From: Terebella lapidaria
Taxonomy: Eukaryota; Annelida; Polychaeta; Terebellida; Terebellidae
NCBI GenBank assembly: GCA_949152475.1
Contig: OX424555.1
Coordinates: forward strand, 71,005,499 to 71,069,498
Direction of reading: 5' to 3'
Length of the DNA stretch: 64,000 bases
In this document: piece by piece, positions 22,430 to 34,150 of the stretch
Numbering within the stretch: position 1 is the stretch's first letter
How the letters are laid out: the number at the start of each line of letters is the position of its first letter
Notes under the pieces: generated by a model
Seen by the model: only the letters and a program-made list of their open reading frames with translations
Told to the model about the DNA's origin: nothing
The model's database searches: none
Translations under genes and position numbers: made by a program

Positions 22430-22900
22430 TGTTCACAGCTGGGGGAACAATTTGATTAAATCCATTTATAATGGTCTTGTCATCTCTGGTGAAATTACTT
22501 CTTGTCATTTCGTAACTAATACAACATTCCTCATAAAGCGGAGATTTGCACGTTGGTTTCCGTATCCTGTTTAATAATTACATGTCAACATGCCTTATCA
22601 TTTTTGTTAATTAATTTTCTCGTTCGTGCAATATATTTCATGGTGTTATGCGTGCACAGTAAAATCATGCAAATTAACATAGTAGAGAAACCACACAACC
22701 ATAGCGTCTACTCTAGGTATCAGCAAATAAAAATCAACCCTGAATGTAAGTATCAATCTATTATCATTGATAACAGGTCACAGTGGCATTGTATGCTGAA
22801 ACTCATGTATGTTGGCTATCCATGGGAGGCTTTTCTAATATATATAACTATGTACTCTCGCTCTCTCGATAAGCGTTTTCTTGGAGCGAATGATTATGCA
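22430..22900. repeat. Segmental copy II continued
   Basis: 22480-22500 (TGGTCTTGTCATCTCTGGTG) matches 4675-4700, and 22549-22790 matches 7720-7960. In copy I these two blocks are separated by the foldback and element A; here they are adjacent, which supports those elements being insertions. Confidence 0.6.
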
Positions 22901-24261
22901 ACCGCTGAGGCGACTGCAAGGAAACGCACGAGATGCGATGGTGGCGGGATAACACATGTGCATTATGCCATATATGAACTGTTCTTTACATATGTGCAAT
23001 TACCAAACACTACAGATAGATCAACTTAGTACGTTTGCATTGGGAGGTATATGGAGGTACTTGCTTGACTTGGTATATTCACTACAGAATCTTATTACAA
23101 CCCGCGTTTGGCCAGACATTCATCAGCTATGGAAGACATATTCCAACAGCTACGGCATTCAGTAAATACAAAATGAGGATTTCTTGGTACATGTGACCAC
23201 AATGTCTTTCTTCATTCTGGTTGCGCTGAGGAGTATGTCAATCACAAAACGCTAATATGATCTTGACGCATCCCCTAAGATGAATAGATGATTTGTCATA
23301 TGGCTAGTGCTATTTATATGATTAGCGAATTCATATATTGTTAGATACTGTTAGATGTGTTCTCAATCCATACAGCGTTCATTTCCGCTTCTAATATTCC
23401 AATTCAACTCGTCGACACGTTTTCGTAATATAACGCATTGATTGAATTCGTCCTGATGCAATCGTCTGTGATCAGTAAGTTTGTTTAGAATACACACCAA
23501 TGTGACTTCTGGTCCAAAATTATAACAATAATAATTTCATTCCTGGTGGATATGGACACAACTACATGTAAATAGGGGAATATGCTCAGTTGCGTGATAT
23601 CTCGTTTTGAGATCATATCAATGTACGTTTGAAGCTGGCAGAAGAATACTTAAATATTGATGTTCAAATTACATGGTCGCTCTTCCATCATACACTCGGT
23701 TTAGTAGAGGTGACTTCAGAATTTGCTGCACGTTTTTTTTCTGACCAAAACTAGTCCGATATGTGCTGCGCATACTATTGGTAGATTTTTAACTTTCATG
23801 ATCGCTCGTGGTCAAATTCAGTATCACCAAAACACCATTATATCCTCAATTGAAAAGTGTGCCCTAACTGGTACCTGAAAATGAGGCATTTTATTTCAAC
23901 ATGGGAAATACTCCTTTGGCTCCCGTTTAGTGCAAAAATGGCAACTTCAACAGTCTGAATACACCATGCAGATCATGGCCTTTCGTTCAATTTGGATGAA
24001 ACTGCATCACTGTAAAAAAAAAAACAACAACACACACAATGATTCGTTTTCCAGAGTCGGGATGTGCCAGTCGCCCATGGTCTGTCAAAATTCGTCCGGA
24101 TTGATTGAACAGCAATGACATCTTGACGTACAATACGTCAAAATAATCAAAATAGGGCTGAATGTCAAGAATCTATCTGTAGTAGACAGAAATGGATGTC
24201 TTTCGTGGAATTCGTCGAGGTTAAGTGTGTTGCTATGGTGTCATGAGCGTAGTGCCGGTTA
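22901..24261. other. No gene seen; third scrap of the segmental repeat
   Basis: 23636-23775 (AATACTTAAATATTGATG, then TGTGCTGCGC) resembles 2310-2430 and 19845-19970, a third partial copy. Open frames at 22553-23165 have no domain signal. Confidence 0.45.
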
Positions 24262-24465
24262 TTACAGATTCTCCTTCATGTCCTCAACATGGGTACACCC
24301 GGATACCACAATGGGATGCTTTGGATTTTTCTTTCTGGGAGTCATCTGGTGAAACTGACGAGTGACAGCCACGGCGATATCGTTGTCTGGCATATTTTGG
24401 AAAAATCGTGTCGAACTCTCGGCCAACACTAATTCATTGCATGCATTATCCTGGATCAAGCACAT
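24262..24465 (-). other. Unidentified open frame, possible exon or remnant
   Basis: A 67-codon frame with mixed, non-repetitive composition (for example DNACNELVLAESS and PDNDIAVAVTRQF). It looks more protein-like than most short frames here, but I recognise no family and see no partner exons. It may be chance. Confidence 0.15.
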
Positions 24466-25268
24466 TATTAAAGTCTTTTATTAGCAATGGTTATACATAG
24501 AATGAATTGATCCAATCTTAGTTCAACAACCGAATATTTGATTACTAATACAATGTACATTCAGCATTCATTCACTTGTCCGCTGTTTAGGGATTGTGTG
24601 CTGATCAATGTGTTCTTGATACTGTAAAAATGTTGTTAAGAGTTCGGGGTACTACTGAAAAACGCCAACCATGGATGGTAGCTTGCGAAGCGGCTACATT
24701 TACCTATGGATCAATGGTGCTATATATCGACGGGTGAAAGGCAGAACGTCGTAAGTGACATTTTTGGACAAAATGGTTTTAGGGCTTCATTTCATTGTGT
24801 GTAACCACGCGGATATGTACGCTTCGCTTTGTGCTTCAGGTCAGCTTATGAACAACGAAATATGCAAATGTTAAAATACACCGTAAGTGACAACTCCTGT
24901 GTATGCAACCAGGCAGAATGTCGTATATAACACAGATTCCCGGCAGAATGTCGTAAGTGAACAGTGTATGCCAGCAGAACATCGTATCTGCACATCCCAG
25001 ACCGGTAGAACATCGTATCTGCACATCCCATACCGGCAGAACATCGTAACTGAAATGTTTCTCATCGCGCAGGGATTTTGACAAAAGAACAGATATGTCT
25101 CTGTACACATAAAGGTGTGGGTGCGTTTTTTTCCCTATGGATACACGCAGGCACACAACATTCCTGTTGATTTAATCCCAAAACTCGTGTAATCCTCAAA
25201 ACCGCCACGTCCCTCCCTCAAATTGTGGTGGCATATGACAGGTCTCTTTAGCATGACCTAGCGGGTGC

Positions 25269-25303
25269 GGGGGGGGGGGGGGGATAGGGGGGGGGGGGGG
25301 GGG
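25269..25303 (+). repeat. Poly(G) tract with one ATA interruption
   Basis: Two runs of about 15 and 17 G separated by ATA: a G-quadruplex candidate and a likely length-variable site that is hard to sequence accurately. Confidence 0.85.
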
Positions 25304-25382
25304 CTTGAAAACGGTAGATTGGAGTTGGAAAGTTGCATAGCTAACTGAAGTCAACCTCTTCACGCTCAACTGTTAGCAACAG

Positions 25383-27124
25383 CACGGGGGACTATCCGTT
25401 CCCTATAAATTGGTTTACGGCGGTTTGGTTCCGTTTTACGTGTGCTTGTTTGTTTCGCCATGTGAGAGAAATTGTGGGCAAAAGTTTAACAGATTGTATG
25501 TGAGACCCGTGTGCCTATTTTTATAATGTAATGCCTAGGAGTATATAAAGTGTTATTTGCGTGGGGAAAATGATAGTTTCGGTGTAGTATGGGGTATATT
25601 GGATATGTTCCGATTCACCGAAACGAGCACAGGTCACAGTTCCGATTTCTGTGGTTTCATGTTCCGATTTACAAGACGTATAAAAACATTAGAATAGACA
25701 ACATTATGAAATGTTTTAAATTCACTTTGGCATATTAAAGTTGAAATATTGAATTACCATCTGAACTAACGACGTTTCATGACTGAAGGAGCTTAGATAG
25801 AAGGGAATATGACCGGTTCTGCTCTATTCTGATATATTTTATAAATTTTATTCATTTATTTTTTGCCATGGTTCATTAACTCCATCCTTCTGTCGAACCG
25901 GGTAATAGTGGACTCGCGAACTTCCCAAATAATTTAATCATATACATTGAATTCATTTCTTTTTTTCGTTTACGCTCTTTCGTTTGATTGCTTGTTTTCT
26001 TGATCACTCACCCACTGCTTACATTGCTGCCACATACAGCTAGAAGTTTGGAAAATGTGTGTTTTGGGCTGAATGTGGGTTGAATGCAGGTGACACGCCC
26101 CAGTAGTCGGATGTGACCTTGCAACCATTCCACTTTTGATAAGATTCCACGTTTTCACATCATATGATGACATAAAACATGTAAAGTCGAGTTCAACACA
26201 AAACCTGGAATAATTTTTTACCATAAATTTATTTTGGTTCGTCGGATCCATTTGAATTTTTTATCTTTCCATTTGGCATAAAATTCTTAAAAACTGGTAA
26301 GGTCGGCAACCTACTTCTTAAATTTCACCTCAAACAATATATTTGCGAGTTTGATCACAACTTGGCAAGTTATTCGATGTTTGAATCACACATTGCTCTG
26401 GAAAGAGATTATTTGATCAAAATACACTTGTATGTCTTCAATCTAAAACAATCATCACAATTGGTATATTGTTCATGGTCACAACTATTAGAAGAATCCT
26501 CAATTTGCTTGAATTCACGTGATCCTATTTGGAGCTGAAATTTACCACTGAGGTAGATTGTCAACTTTTTCAGTTTTGAAGATCTGAAATTTGATGAAAA
26601 AATATGATTCAAGCAGATTCAATTTGATCCGACGGTCCAAAACAAAATTACGGGCAAAAATCATACGAGGTTGTGTGTTGAAATTGACTTAATTTGCATA
26701 CACATTTCATATGCGGACACAAAGTATGAAGGTAAGAAAGTTGCCACGTAAGCGTTCGCATTTGTTTTCAACAAATGATATTCTTACTTTATATCTAGAC
26801 ATATAAGTGTCGGTAAATCTGAACATCAAAACATGTAAACCAACGTAAATCGGAATCACCATGACGGTAAAACGGAACTTGTGATGCGGCATAAAGTCTT
26901 GTAGTTTTCTAGCAAAATTGTGCGTGTTGCGATGAAAGTAGTTGAATATATCAAAAAATGTCTGAAAGACATTATGTTAATGTTTGGTGATAAATGGCTA
27001 ATTATTGAGGTAGTAATCGAAGCAACCTCGCACAGGTCGCTTTTGTTTTGACTAGAGGCAGATACACGTAAGTCGGAACCAAATCGCCGTAAACCATTTT
27101 GTACAGAACGGATAGTCCCCCGTG
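25383..27124. mobile_element. Nested 1.74 kb TIR element
   Basis: The left end CACGGGGGACTATCCGTTC and the right end (reverse complement CACGGGGGACTATCCGTTC) match, and similarity continues about 65 bp through GGTTTACGGCG and TTTGGTTCCG. GTTCCGATTTAC-like motifs recur just inside each end (for example 25428, 25647 and 25672 on the left, and 26809, 26848, 26869 and 27069 in reverse on the right). No coding region is seen. It lies within the 5.6 kb element and is therefore younger. Flanks AACAG and AACAA do not give a clean target duplication. Confidence 0.75.
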
Positions 27125-27580
27125 AACAAGTTTAATAGAAAAAAGGATACATAATAATAATAGTTCAATTAAAATCTTCGATAATCTGTTTGACAATGAT
27201 TTATGTGAGAAATTGCGTTGTAATAGGTATTCTGAAAGCATAGTAAGCGTTCATTGGGGGCAAGCAACCCATTGTGTGCTGGTATAGACAATTTTCCCCG
27301 GGAATATATTGATCTAGCTATTATGACACAATTAACTTATTTATCATGACAAGGGAGACCGCATTCATCTATTGCCATATCTTGAATCAGTATCTCCGAA
27401 TAACATCTTGGCTCGTTATATGCAGGGCCAGTTCACATAAACTTTCTTGTTCTGAAACATTTCCGCTCTACGCAGGTCAGCTCTGCACTCATCGTCCTTG
27501 TACAGGTGAGTAACGGCCTCTCCGAATTGTTGGGTGCATATTGCATTATAATCAATTAGGATGTTTTTTTTTTTTGAAGA

Positions 27581-27631
27581 TTATAATAATAATATTTATT
27601 AATTATTATTATAATTATTATAATAATAATT
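27581..27631. repeat. AT-only palindromic tract
   Basis: Alternating TTATAATAATAATA and TATTATTATAATTATT blocks can fold on themselves. It lies immediately before the SINE's tail end. Confidence 0.6.
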
Positions 27632-27658
27632 TGATTGCAGATGGAATTGCAGACGGGA

Positions 27659-27985
27659 TCCGATACTCAGTTAAAGTTAAAGTTAAAGTTATCAGATTTG
27701 ATATAGCGCTCTTTTCAGCGGAACTAAATCCGCTTTCAAAGGCGCTTTACACTTTAACCCCAGTCTGAGTGATTGTACTTGGAGCTGCCACACTCAAAGC
27801 GCTCTATACAACACCCATTATCAACCGGTACCCATTTAATCCTGGGTGAAGATAGACACATTAGCGGTAAATGCCTTGCCTAAGGACACTAGTGAAATGG
27901 CACAGCAGTCCAGCTCGAGACTCGAACCCATGATCTTTGGATTACGAGTCCGATGCCTTATCCACTGCGCCACTCACTCAACACT
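27659..27985 (-). mobile_element. tRNA-derived SINE (minus strand)
   Basis: Read on the minus strand from about 27985: an A box (TGGCGCAGTGGATAAGG), an anticodon-like region and a B box (GGGTTCGAGTC), then a body with AGCGCTTTGAG- and AAGCGCC-type stretches and a tail of three TAACTTT-like units (27671-27690). The tRNA part resembles Arg or Thr tRNAs, but the acceptor stem is not preserved, so it is a SINE rather than a tRNA gene. Confidence 0.8.
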
Positions 27986-28014
27986 ATATCAGATATGGGT
28001 GGGGTGGTATGGTA

Positions 28015-28910
28015 AGGAAACGGCACTATAACGGTTATTATATCGTTGCCAAAAATAGAGGAATCAAGAGGGGCTGTGGTATGGGAAGTATCCTTTCGTA
28101 AATAGTTACTCTGACAAGATATGGTTCTTTTTATTGCCAAGTAGGGGTAGATGAAAGCCAATAGGAGGAAAATGCCTTTCATCAATGTGATCTCAGACTT
28201 CGAAGGGTTCCAATCGTTGCCGTATAAGGGATAAGAGGGGAAGCGGAAAAGGAAGACACCTTTTAGGTAAAGTCTCAGTCGGGGACAAGGTTAAAATCAT
28301 TGTAAAATAGGGGATTAGGGGGGAGGATGGGAAAGGAAGAGTCCTTCCATCAGTAAACTATGAGGTGGTTCTAATCGTTTTCGAATATGGGTTCAAGAGG
28401 GGCGATTGCAGGGACAGTCCCTTGTCAATAAACTCTTACAATGTACGTGGAGAAAGGATTTCAATTGTCAATGAAAACCTTAGGCGTTCACATCGTTCTA
28501 ATTGTTGTGAAATAGGGGTTTAGGAGGGGCAGCGTGAGCGGTAAAGACCTTTGATAAATAAAATCTCTTCTGGGGGGATATGCTTCTAATCGCTCTAAAA
28601 TAAGAGTTTAGGAGGGGTGGGAAGAGTTTGTTCCCGAATAATATATCAGGCTTGGATAGACTTGTCTATACAGTGGTTCAGGAGGGCGATGATGGGGGAG
28701 TCCTTCAAATCTCAGGCGGGTACAGCGTTCCAATCATTGTCATTAAAGGGTTTAGGACGGTCGATGGGAACGGACAACCTTTTCGTAAATAACCCTTCTA
28801 GCGGGAATAGGATTGTAATATCAGGTTGTCAAATAGGGATATAGCGAGGTGGTGTGAGGGAAAGAGAGCCTCAAGCAAAAACAGGGTTTCACCATGGTAA
28901 AATAGGAGAA
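28015..28910. repeat. Degenerate minisatellite, unit about 80-100 bp
   Basis: About nine to ten diverged units share TAATCGTT, AAATAGGGGTTTAGGAGGGG, a variable GGAAAGG segment, CCTTT and AATAAACTCT-like words. The purine-rich strand is the plus strand. It lies inside the 5.6 kb element and may amount to its internal filler. No coding content. Confidence 0.65.
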
Positions 28911-29700
28911 TTATCTGTATATTCATATTGTAAATACAATCATCTGAATTGAATGAATCAACCATGCACAGGACCCACTCTGGGGCACCTAATCACCGTC
29001 ATCTTCTGAGCCCATATATACTCTCTTTGGTGTTTGCCCCCAGCCCTCTTCTCTACAAAATCCTGGATTCGCTCGTGCAGATGTTGTTGTGCAGTTAATA
29101 TTTTGAACATTGTTTCAAATATCACATGTCACCGGATATAAAAACACATTTGGTTGCACAGAGGTTCAATTTAATAGGTGCTTGCACCATGTTACTGCGA
29201 TATTTTGTAGTAATAAAGTTCGGTTTCCTGAATCGATTTCCGTAAGGGTATGGCCTCAATGACACCTTTCTGGTTCCTCAGTACCATCTCGAAAAAAAAA
29301 ATACATGTTTGATGGGTAGGGCAAAATACGAAAACACTACTGGATATGTCACAACGGTGATGACGGTTTTAGCAGAAAACGGTTGTGGTACCGCATTGGC
29401 ACCGGCATTCCAGTGTGACAGGGGTATAATCAGGATATTTCGCTCAACATTGATGACGTTGTTCCAAAATTTCACAGTACTGAGCCTGAAATGCTCAGGA
29501 AGCGATATTTGTGTGGAATAAGGTTGAACTCAAGGGTTATTAACAAATAATATTTCTTTCTTGCAGTTGGCCGCCAACTCCTATCACTATTATATTCCCA
29601 GTACCAACATGTATGACAATGAGACCCGGGCAATGAGACCGTGGGAATGAACATACGAACGAATTTCATTGATAATTATCGGGAGCATGCTAACCTACAT
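28911..29700. other. Interior of the 5.6 kb element, no gene recognised
   Basis: Overlapping frames at 29278-29521 and 29641-29889 are short and lack domain signals; the latter runs into the subterminal repeats. There is a poly(A) run at 29292. Confidence 0.45.
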
Positions 29701-30358
29701 GTAGGCAGATACGACATTCTGGCGGGCCAGTGTTCAGATGATATGTCAGATACGATATATCGCTGCCAAATCCTGGGAGTGTGTCTGAAACGAACACTTC
29801 TCGATCCAAATATTGTTCATCCAGCCAGAGAGAAACAGGCTAAGAAATACACTTATAGTTGCCATAGCAGTCGAATAACTACTGCCTGAAAAACTTAAAC
29901 GACATTCTGCCTGTTCGATCGGCACCCTTGTCAGATATTTTGCGTCCGACAGAACGTCGTAACAAACAAACTTGTTGAATCGTAGTTAAAAGTGAAGATT
30001 GTGTTGCTCTGTGATGCAAGGAAGGTCGTATTAGTTTACCGCGAGCATACAAACAATAAATATGAATAAAAATGGGTTTTAAATATGTACTTACGACCTT
30101 CTGCCAGCCTGAAAATATTTTCCGTCGCCTTCAGAAGTTGCAGGCAGAATGTCGTAAGTAACATTTTGTTCCATAAAAACTTTAAAGAAACACATTTGCA
30201 ATATATTTGTATTCGGAAAGAACAAGGAAGATAGTTTACATGATATATCAAAAACTCCAATCGCTGGATAAATGCAGGTACGTGTGGGATGAAAAACATG
30301 TCCTCCTGTAAAATTACCGAAATGTCACTTACGACGTTCTGCCTTTCACCCGTCGATA

Positions 30359-32530
30359 TCACACTGAGGAAGTAGCTCTCTGACGCTGCTTGGTGAATCG
30401 AGCTCTGCAATAGCTTGAAAGTACTTTAGGTCTGTCTAGACGCTGAAAGTCTTTCAAGAGAACATTATTTTTCCTCAGGTATGATGCGGCATGGATCACT
30501 CAGTAGATGGATAGAGTGTGGTAAATAATGCTCACTATACAACCACTGCCACTATCTTTCATAATGTTTGATTGTATATAGTTGTTATTTTTTCAGCAAT
30601 ACCATGCCATGACATGCCCCCAAGTATCTTTCTTTGCATTAACTACGAAGCAATAAACAGAATATTGCGACATGCTTAACAAATCACCATACACTGATTG
30701 CAGTATTTGTCACCACACCCCCCTTTATCATGTATGATAACTAGCGTCGTCTTACGGACAGAGACGGCGAGATTAACAACATTTCGTTTGGATACTTACT
30801 AATACAATGACACAGCACACAAGGTACTGGCGAGTGAACACAGGTGTGTGATACCGTTCATGTCATCAGCTGTATAATTTTTGTGTATGGTGATGGTGAT
30901 GATATGGTGATATCCTCACACATTATATATATTGCTGTTGCAAAAGAACCATTCAAGTCATGACGACACACCGCCTTCCAACATCTTAATTAACAAGTGC
31001 AACTCAGCGATTCCGTATCCATAATATGCTATATAGCTTATATGGAACAACTAACTTGAAAATTTACTTGTTTGGTTTAAGCTAGTCTGCCACTTAACTT
31101 AATTAAGTTCAGTTAACCTAATTTTGCATTGTTAGTTGATTAAGTTAAGTTAGCCTCATATACTTAATTGATTGACTGAAGTTGATTATATTCATAGCAA
31201 GTATCGTTCGAAGTATGTTAATCGACATCATGCATGGATCATTACTAATTTTGCTTTTGAGGAAAGGATTACTGGAGACTATACAGACTGCCTATATAGT
31301 CACCAATTATCTCACCCCTTACCGTCCCCACGCCCCCCCCCCCCCCCCTTCACAACCCATCCCGCTCAAACGCCCGTCCTCCTTGACCTGTGCCTTTCAC
31401 CCTCCTTCCAGTTCATTTCCACTTACCATCTGCTGTAAAAAAAATGGGGACTAAATAAACTGATATTATCAGGATAACCTGGTCAGCATGATCAGAGGTT
31501 CAATTACAGACAACAAAACTCTGTGCGTGAAGCTTGATGGGAAGTGTAATTCATGTTTGTTCACCTGCTGGGAATCAGAAATAACGTTAATGTGGAGAAA
31601 ACATCAATGAGGATCCTAATTGCCCATGCATCCATTTGATTGTAAAGTAAGTGTAATTGTTTTTGTGACATTTTACTCTAGTACTTGTAGTCTTCTATAT
31701 TTGTGATGACGTGAATATCGTGGGTTTTGATAGTATTTACAGCATGTCAATATCTTGATTAGTTATGGAGATATTAAAGTTTTAGCGAAAATGGTCTGTA
31801 GTCCGACCCATTGTAATCAGTACTTGTGACGTCATAAGGGTAATGAAAGGTTAATTGTTCAATTAACTAAACAGTCAATTAAGCTTCTAAATTTCAATCG
31901 GTGGCAATATGTATGTGCTAATTTAGCGTGTAGGTACATTCTCGGGTATATATAACATTAAATACAATCAGTGGACTGTTACCTATACATGTATTGGTTG
32001 CCAAAGTTATGGTTACGCAGCGTAACCATCAGTACAGCAGGAGGGGTGTGGTATGGTTACGCAGAGTAACCATGAGTAGTGAAAAGGTTAATCAAAAGTT
32101 GATCATAGTTTGATGGAATTCTGATTGAAACTAAACAAAAGCTAACTTAATCCAATTGAGTGAACTTTGTATTTGAAAATAAATTAACTTGTTGAATAGG
32201 AAGTTAATGATTAGGTTAGTGTAATCGCCCCATGTCTGCTATATAGCCTACTCGACCGCCACCTGGAATATCACCTTGTGTGCAATCCTAAATGACTACT
32301 TCAGAAGGCCATGGCGTATTGGGACTTGCTGACACGCTGAACGCTATTTTCAATGAAACATCTTGACGGTGACGCTGATATACCGCAAATCCACCTTTTG
32401 TCATACATTTTGTCGATTGAGAGTGAAATCCTAATCAGATTTGAGTGACTTGAGCTCATTGGCGATTTAGAGTCTATGAATTGATAATATTTGCAACATC
32501 CCCAAGCATTATATCCAAGGCAAATGGTAT
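30359..32530. other. Intergenic, no gene; simple repeats and short palindromes
   Basis: It holds a poly(C) run at 31333-31348, AT-rich stretches with repeated AACTTAATTAAGTT-like words (31090-31170 and 32140-32220), and two near-identical hairpins at 32009-32075. Open frames around 31172-31454 span the poly(C) run and are not credible genes. Confidence 0.5.
32009..32075. repeat. Two copies of a GGTTACGC...GTAACC palindrome
   Basis: ATGGTTACGCAGCGTAACCAT (21 positions) starts at 32009, a perfect palindrome but for its centre. A second copy with AGA in place of GCG at the centre starts at 32055. The spacer is GC-richer than the flanks. Confidence 0.65.
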
Positions 32531-32533
32531 ATT

Positions 32534-34150
32534 GTGAATAGATGTATGTTGGGTGAGATGATTAGTCCATGTTGCAGTTTATTCACTCCACACTGTGTCA
32601 CTGATTTCATAAAAAAATACTTCAATTCCATAGAAAAATACTTCAAACTCAGCAGAACTTTTTGGAACAGGTCAAGAACATTGTCTACGTTGGGAAAGGT
32701 AAATTGTTGGACTATGCCGCGGTGAGATGGTAGTGTTCGAGAGTATCAATCATACTTTATGTCTTATGTGATTGACCATAATTTATTCTTCGTTACTGTC
32801 ATAGATATATATTTGTCACTGTAATGGAAATGAATCGGTTTTCTTGTTCTTCAGTGAGGCAATCAGGCAATGTCATTAAGGGCCAACTAGTACTGGTTTC
32901 ACTGGAATCGCCAATTCCTTCAACGTGCGTTTCATACACAATAGAACAAATGAATGATTCTAAAAGTTCAACATTGAAACTTCGTGAATCACTATCTTAA
33001 ATATTAAGCCTACCATCCTAACATACCCGATGTAAGATGCATAGAGTCGAACACGGATTCATACTCAAGCCTGAGATCAATCTGTACTAGATCATAGGCT
33101 GGACATACAGGAAGCTTTTAGCACAAAGTTGCTGCAGGAATGTCTACTTGATGGACGCCATCAACACTTCTTGTGTTGCATATAAGGTTCAAATTATGTG
33201 CGAGGATACATAGCTCTCATTGAGATGTTGTATATGTGAACAACTATGCACAAAATACCTTCGCATTCTTACCATTTCTATCGTCGGGAATAACCTAAAG
33301 GAAAATTTACCATCCATGTTGTTTGAATTCATAATAACCTGCAAATGATGGATTATGATGGTGTTTCATCCGCAACAAGTTCTTTTTCCATCTAAAGACA
33401 AGTATGTTCCAAGATTTGTACGAGTTAGAGATTTGCACTAGTCTACAGATTTTGTCTCAGAAACAGTACAATCTGGTGTCGTTTTGTCTTTGATGATATA
33501 TCCACACGAGTGGGACGACCTTGGCACATAAGTCACATTAACATACACAAAGAAGTAATAATTATATAGACGCAAACTCGCGAGGCACACCCTGGCGTTA
33601 TCCACACTGTGATTTTGATGAGCGTTCAAAGTATAAAGCCTGTGCTTAGTGGTGCGAAACTCTTGATGTGAGTGTAGCCCGCATCATTTGTTTAGGTGTG
33701 AATATATCGACCCATTACCAGTAGCACAAGATTATGATGAAGCCAATATAACAATTACTGAAGTGATCAACTTCAGAAAAGAATAGAAATAGAAAATATT
33801 TAATTCCAAAAACACACGGGTACTTTTTGAAATTTGTGAGCAATGACTCCATACTTACCCAATCACAAAGTCCTGAATTTATGGTAGATGAGTCCGAGCA
33901 TAATTGCGCATTCTGCGAAACTACATGTATGCAACCAATCGATTCCTCAATTGTTCAGCTATTCTTTCTACTCTCTGCTTCGTTGCTCCAGATCGCTTTG
34001 TTGAAATATTACTCATTTTTCGTATTACTCATCTCTCTCGTTTGTTCTTATCTCTTACAACTAATCACAATATATTTAGATATTATTTAATTGTTTGTAT
34101 TATATTGACCCGTGCATTATACATTTTATCAATTCCTCACTACATATGTA
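32534..34150. repeat. Segmental repeat U, copy 1
   Basis: It matches copy 2 (34150-35890) and copy 3 (38440-40330). Shared landmarks are ACTGATTTCAT, GAACATTGTCTACGTTGGG, GGGTATCAATCATA, GATGTAAGATGCA, a TTTTGTCTCAGAA block and CACACTGTGATTTTGATGAG. It ends with GCAACCAATCGATTCC and a CT-rich stretch that continues uninterrupted into copy 2. Confidence 0.75.

Larger units (their letters stand above)
24725..30358. mobile_element. 5.6 kb TIR element with subterminal repeat arrays
   Basis: The left end 24725-24763 starts TATCGACGGGTGAAAGGC and continues AGAACGTCGTAAGTGACATTT. The right end 30320-30358 is its near-perfect reverse complement. Variants of GGCAGAAYGTCGTAAGTGA recur just inside both ends: about six or seven on the left (24741-25060, partly tandem at about 31 bp) and about six on the right (29705-30340), where the outermost face inward. 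Flanks allow a TA or ATAT target duplication. Inside are a nested 1.74 kb TIR element, a SINE, an AT palindrome and a minisatellite. No transposase was recognised. Confidence 0.75.

Noticed and set aside
27900-27985. Functional tRNA gene on the minus strand
   Set aside because: A and B boxes are present, but there is no acceptor stem, and a long body and tail follow: a SINE.
31172-31454. Proline-rich frames near 31.3 kb
   Set aside because: They depend on a poly(C) run and have no start context or homologous features.
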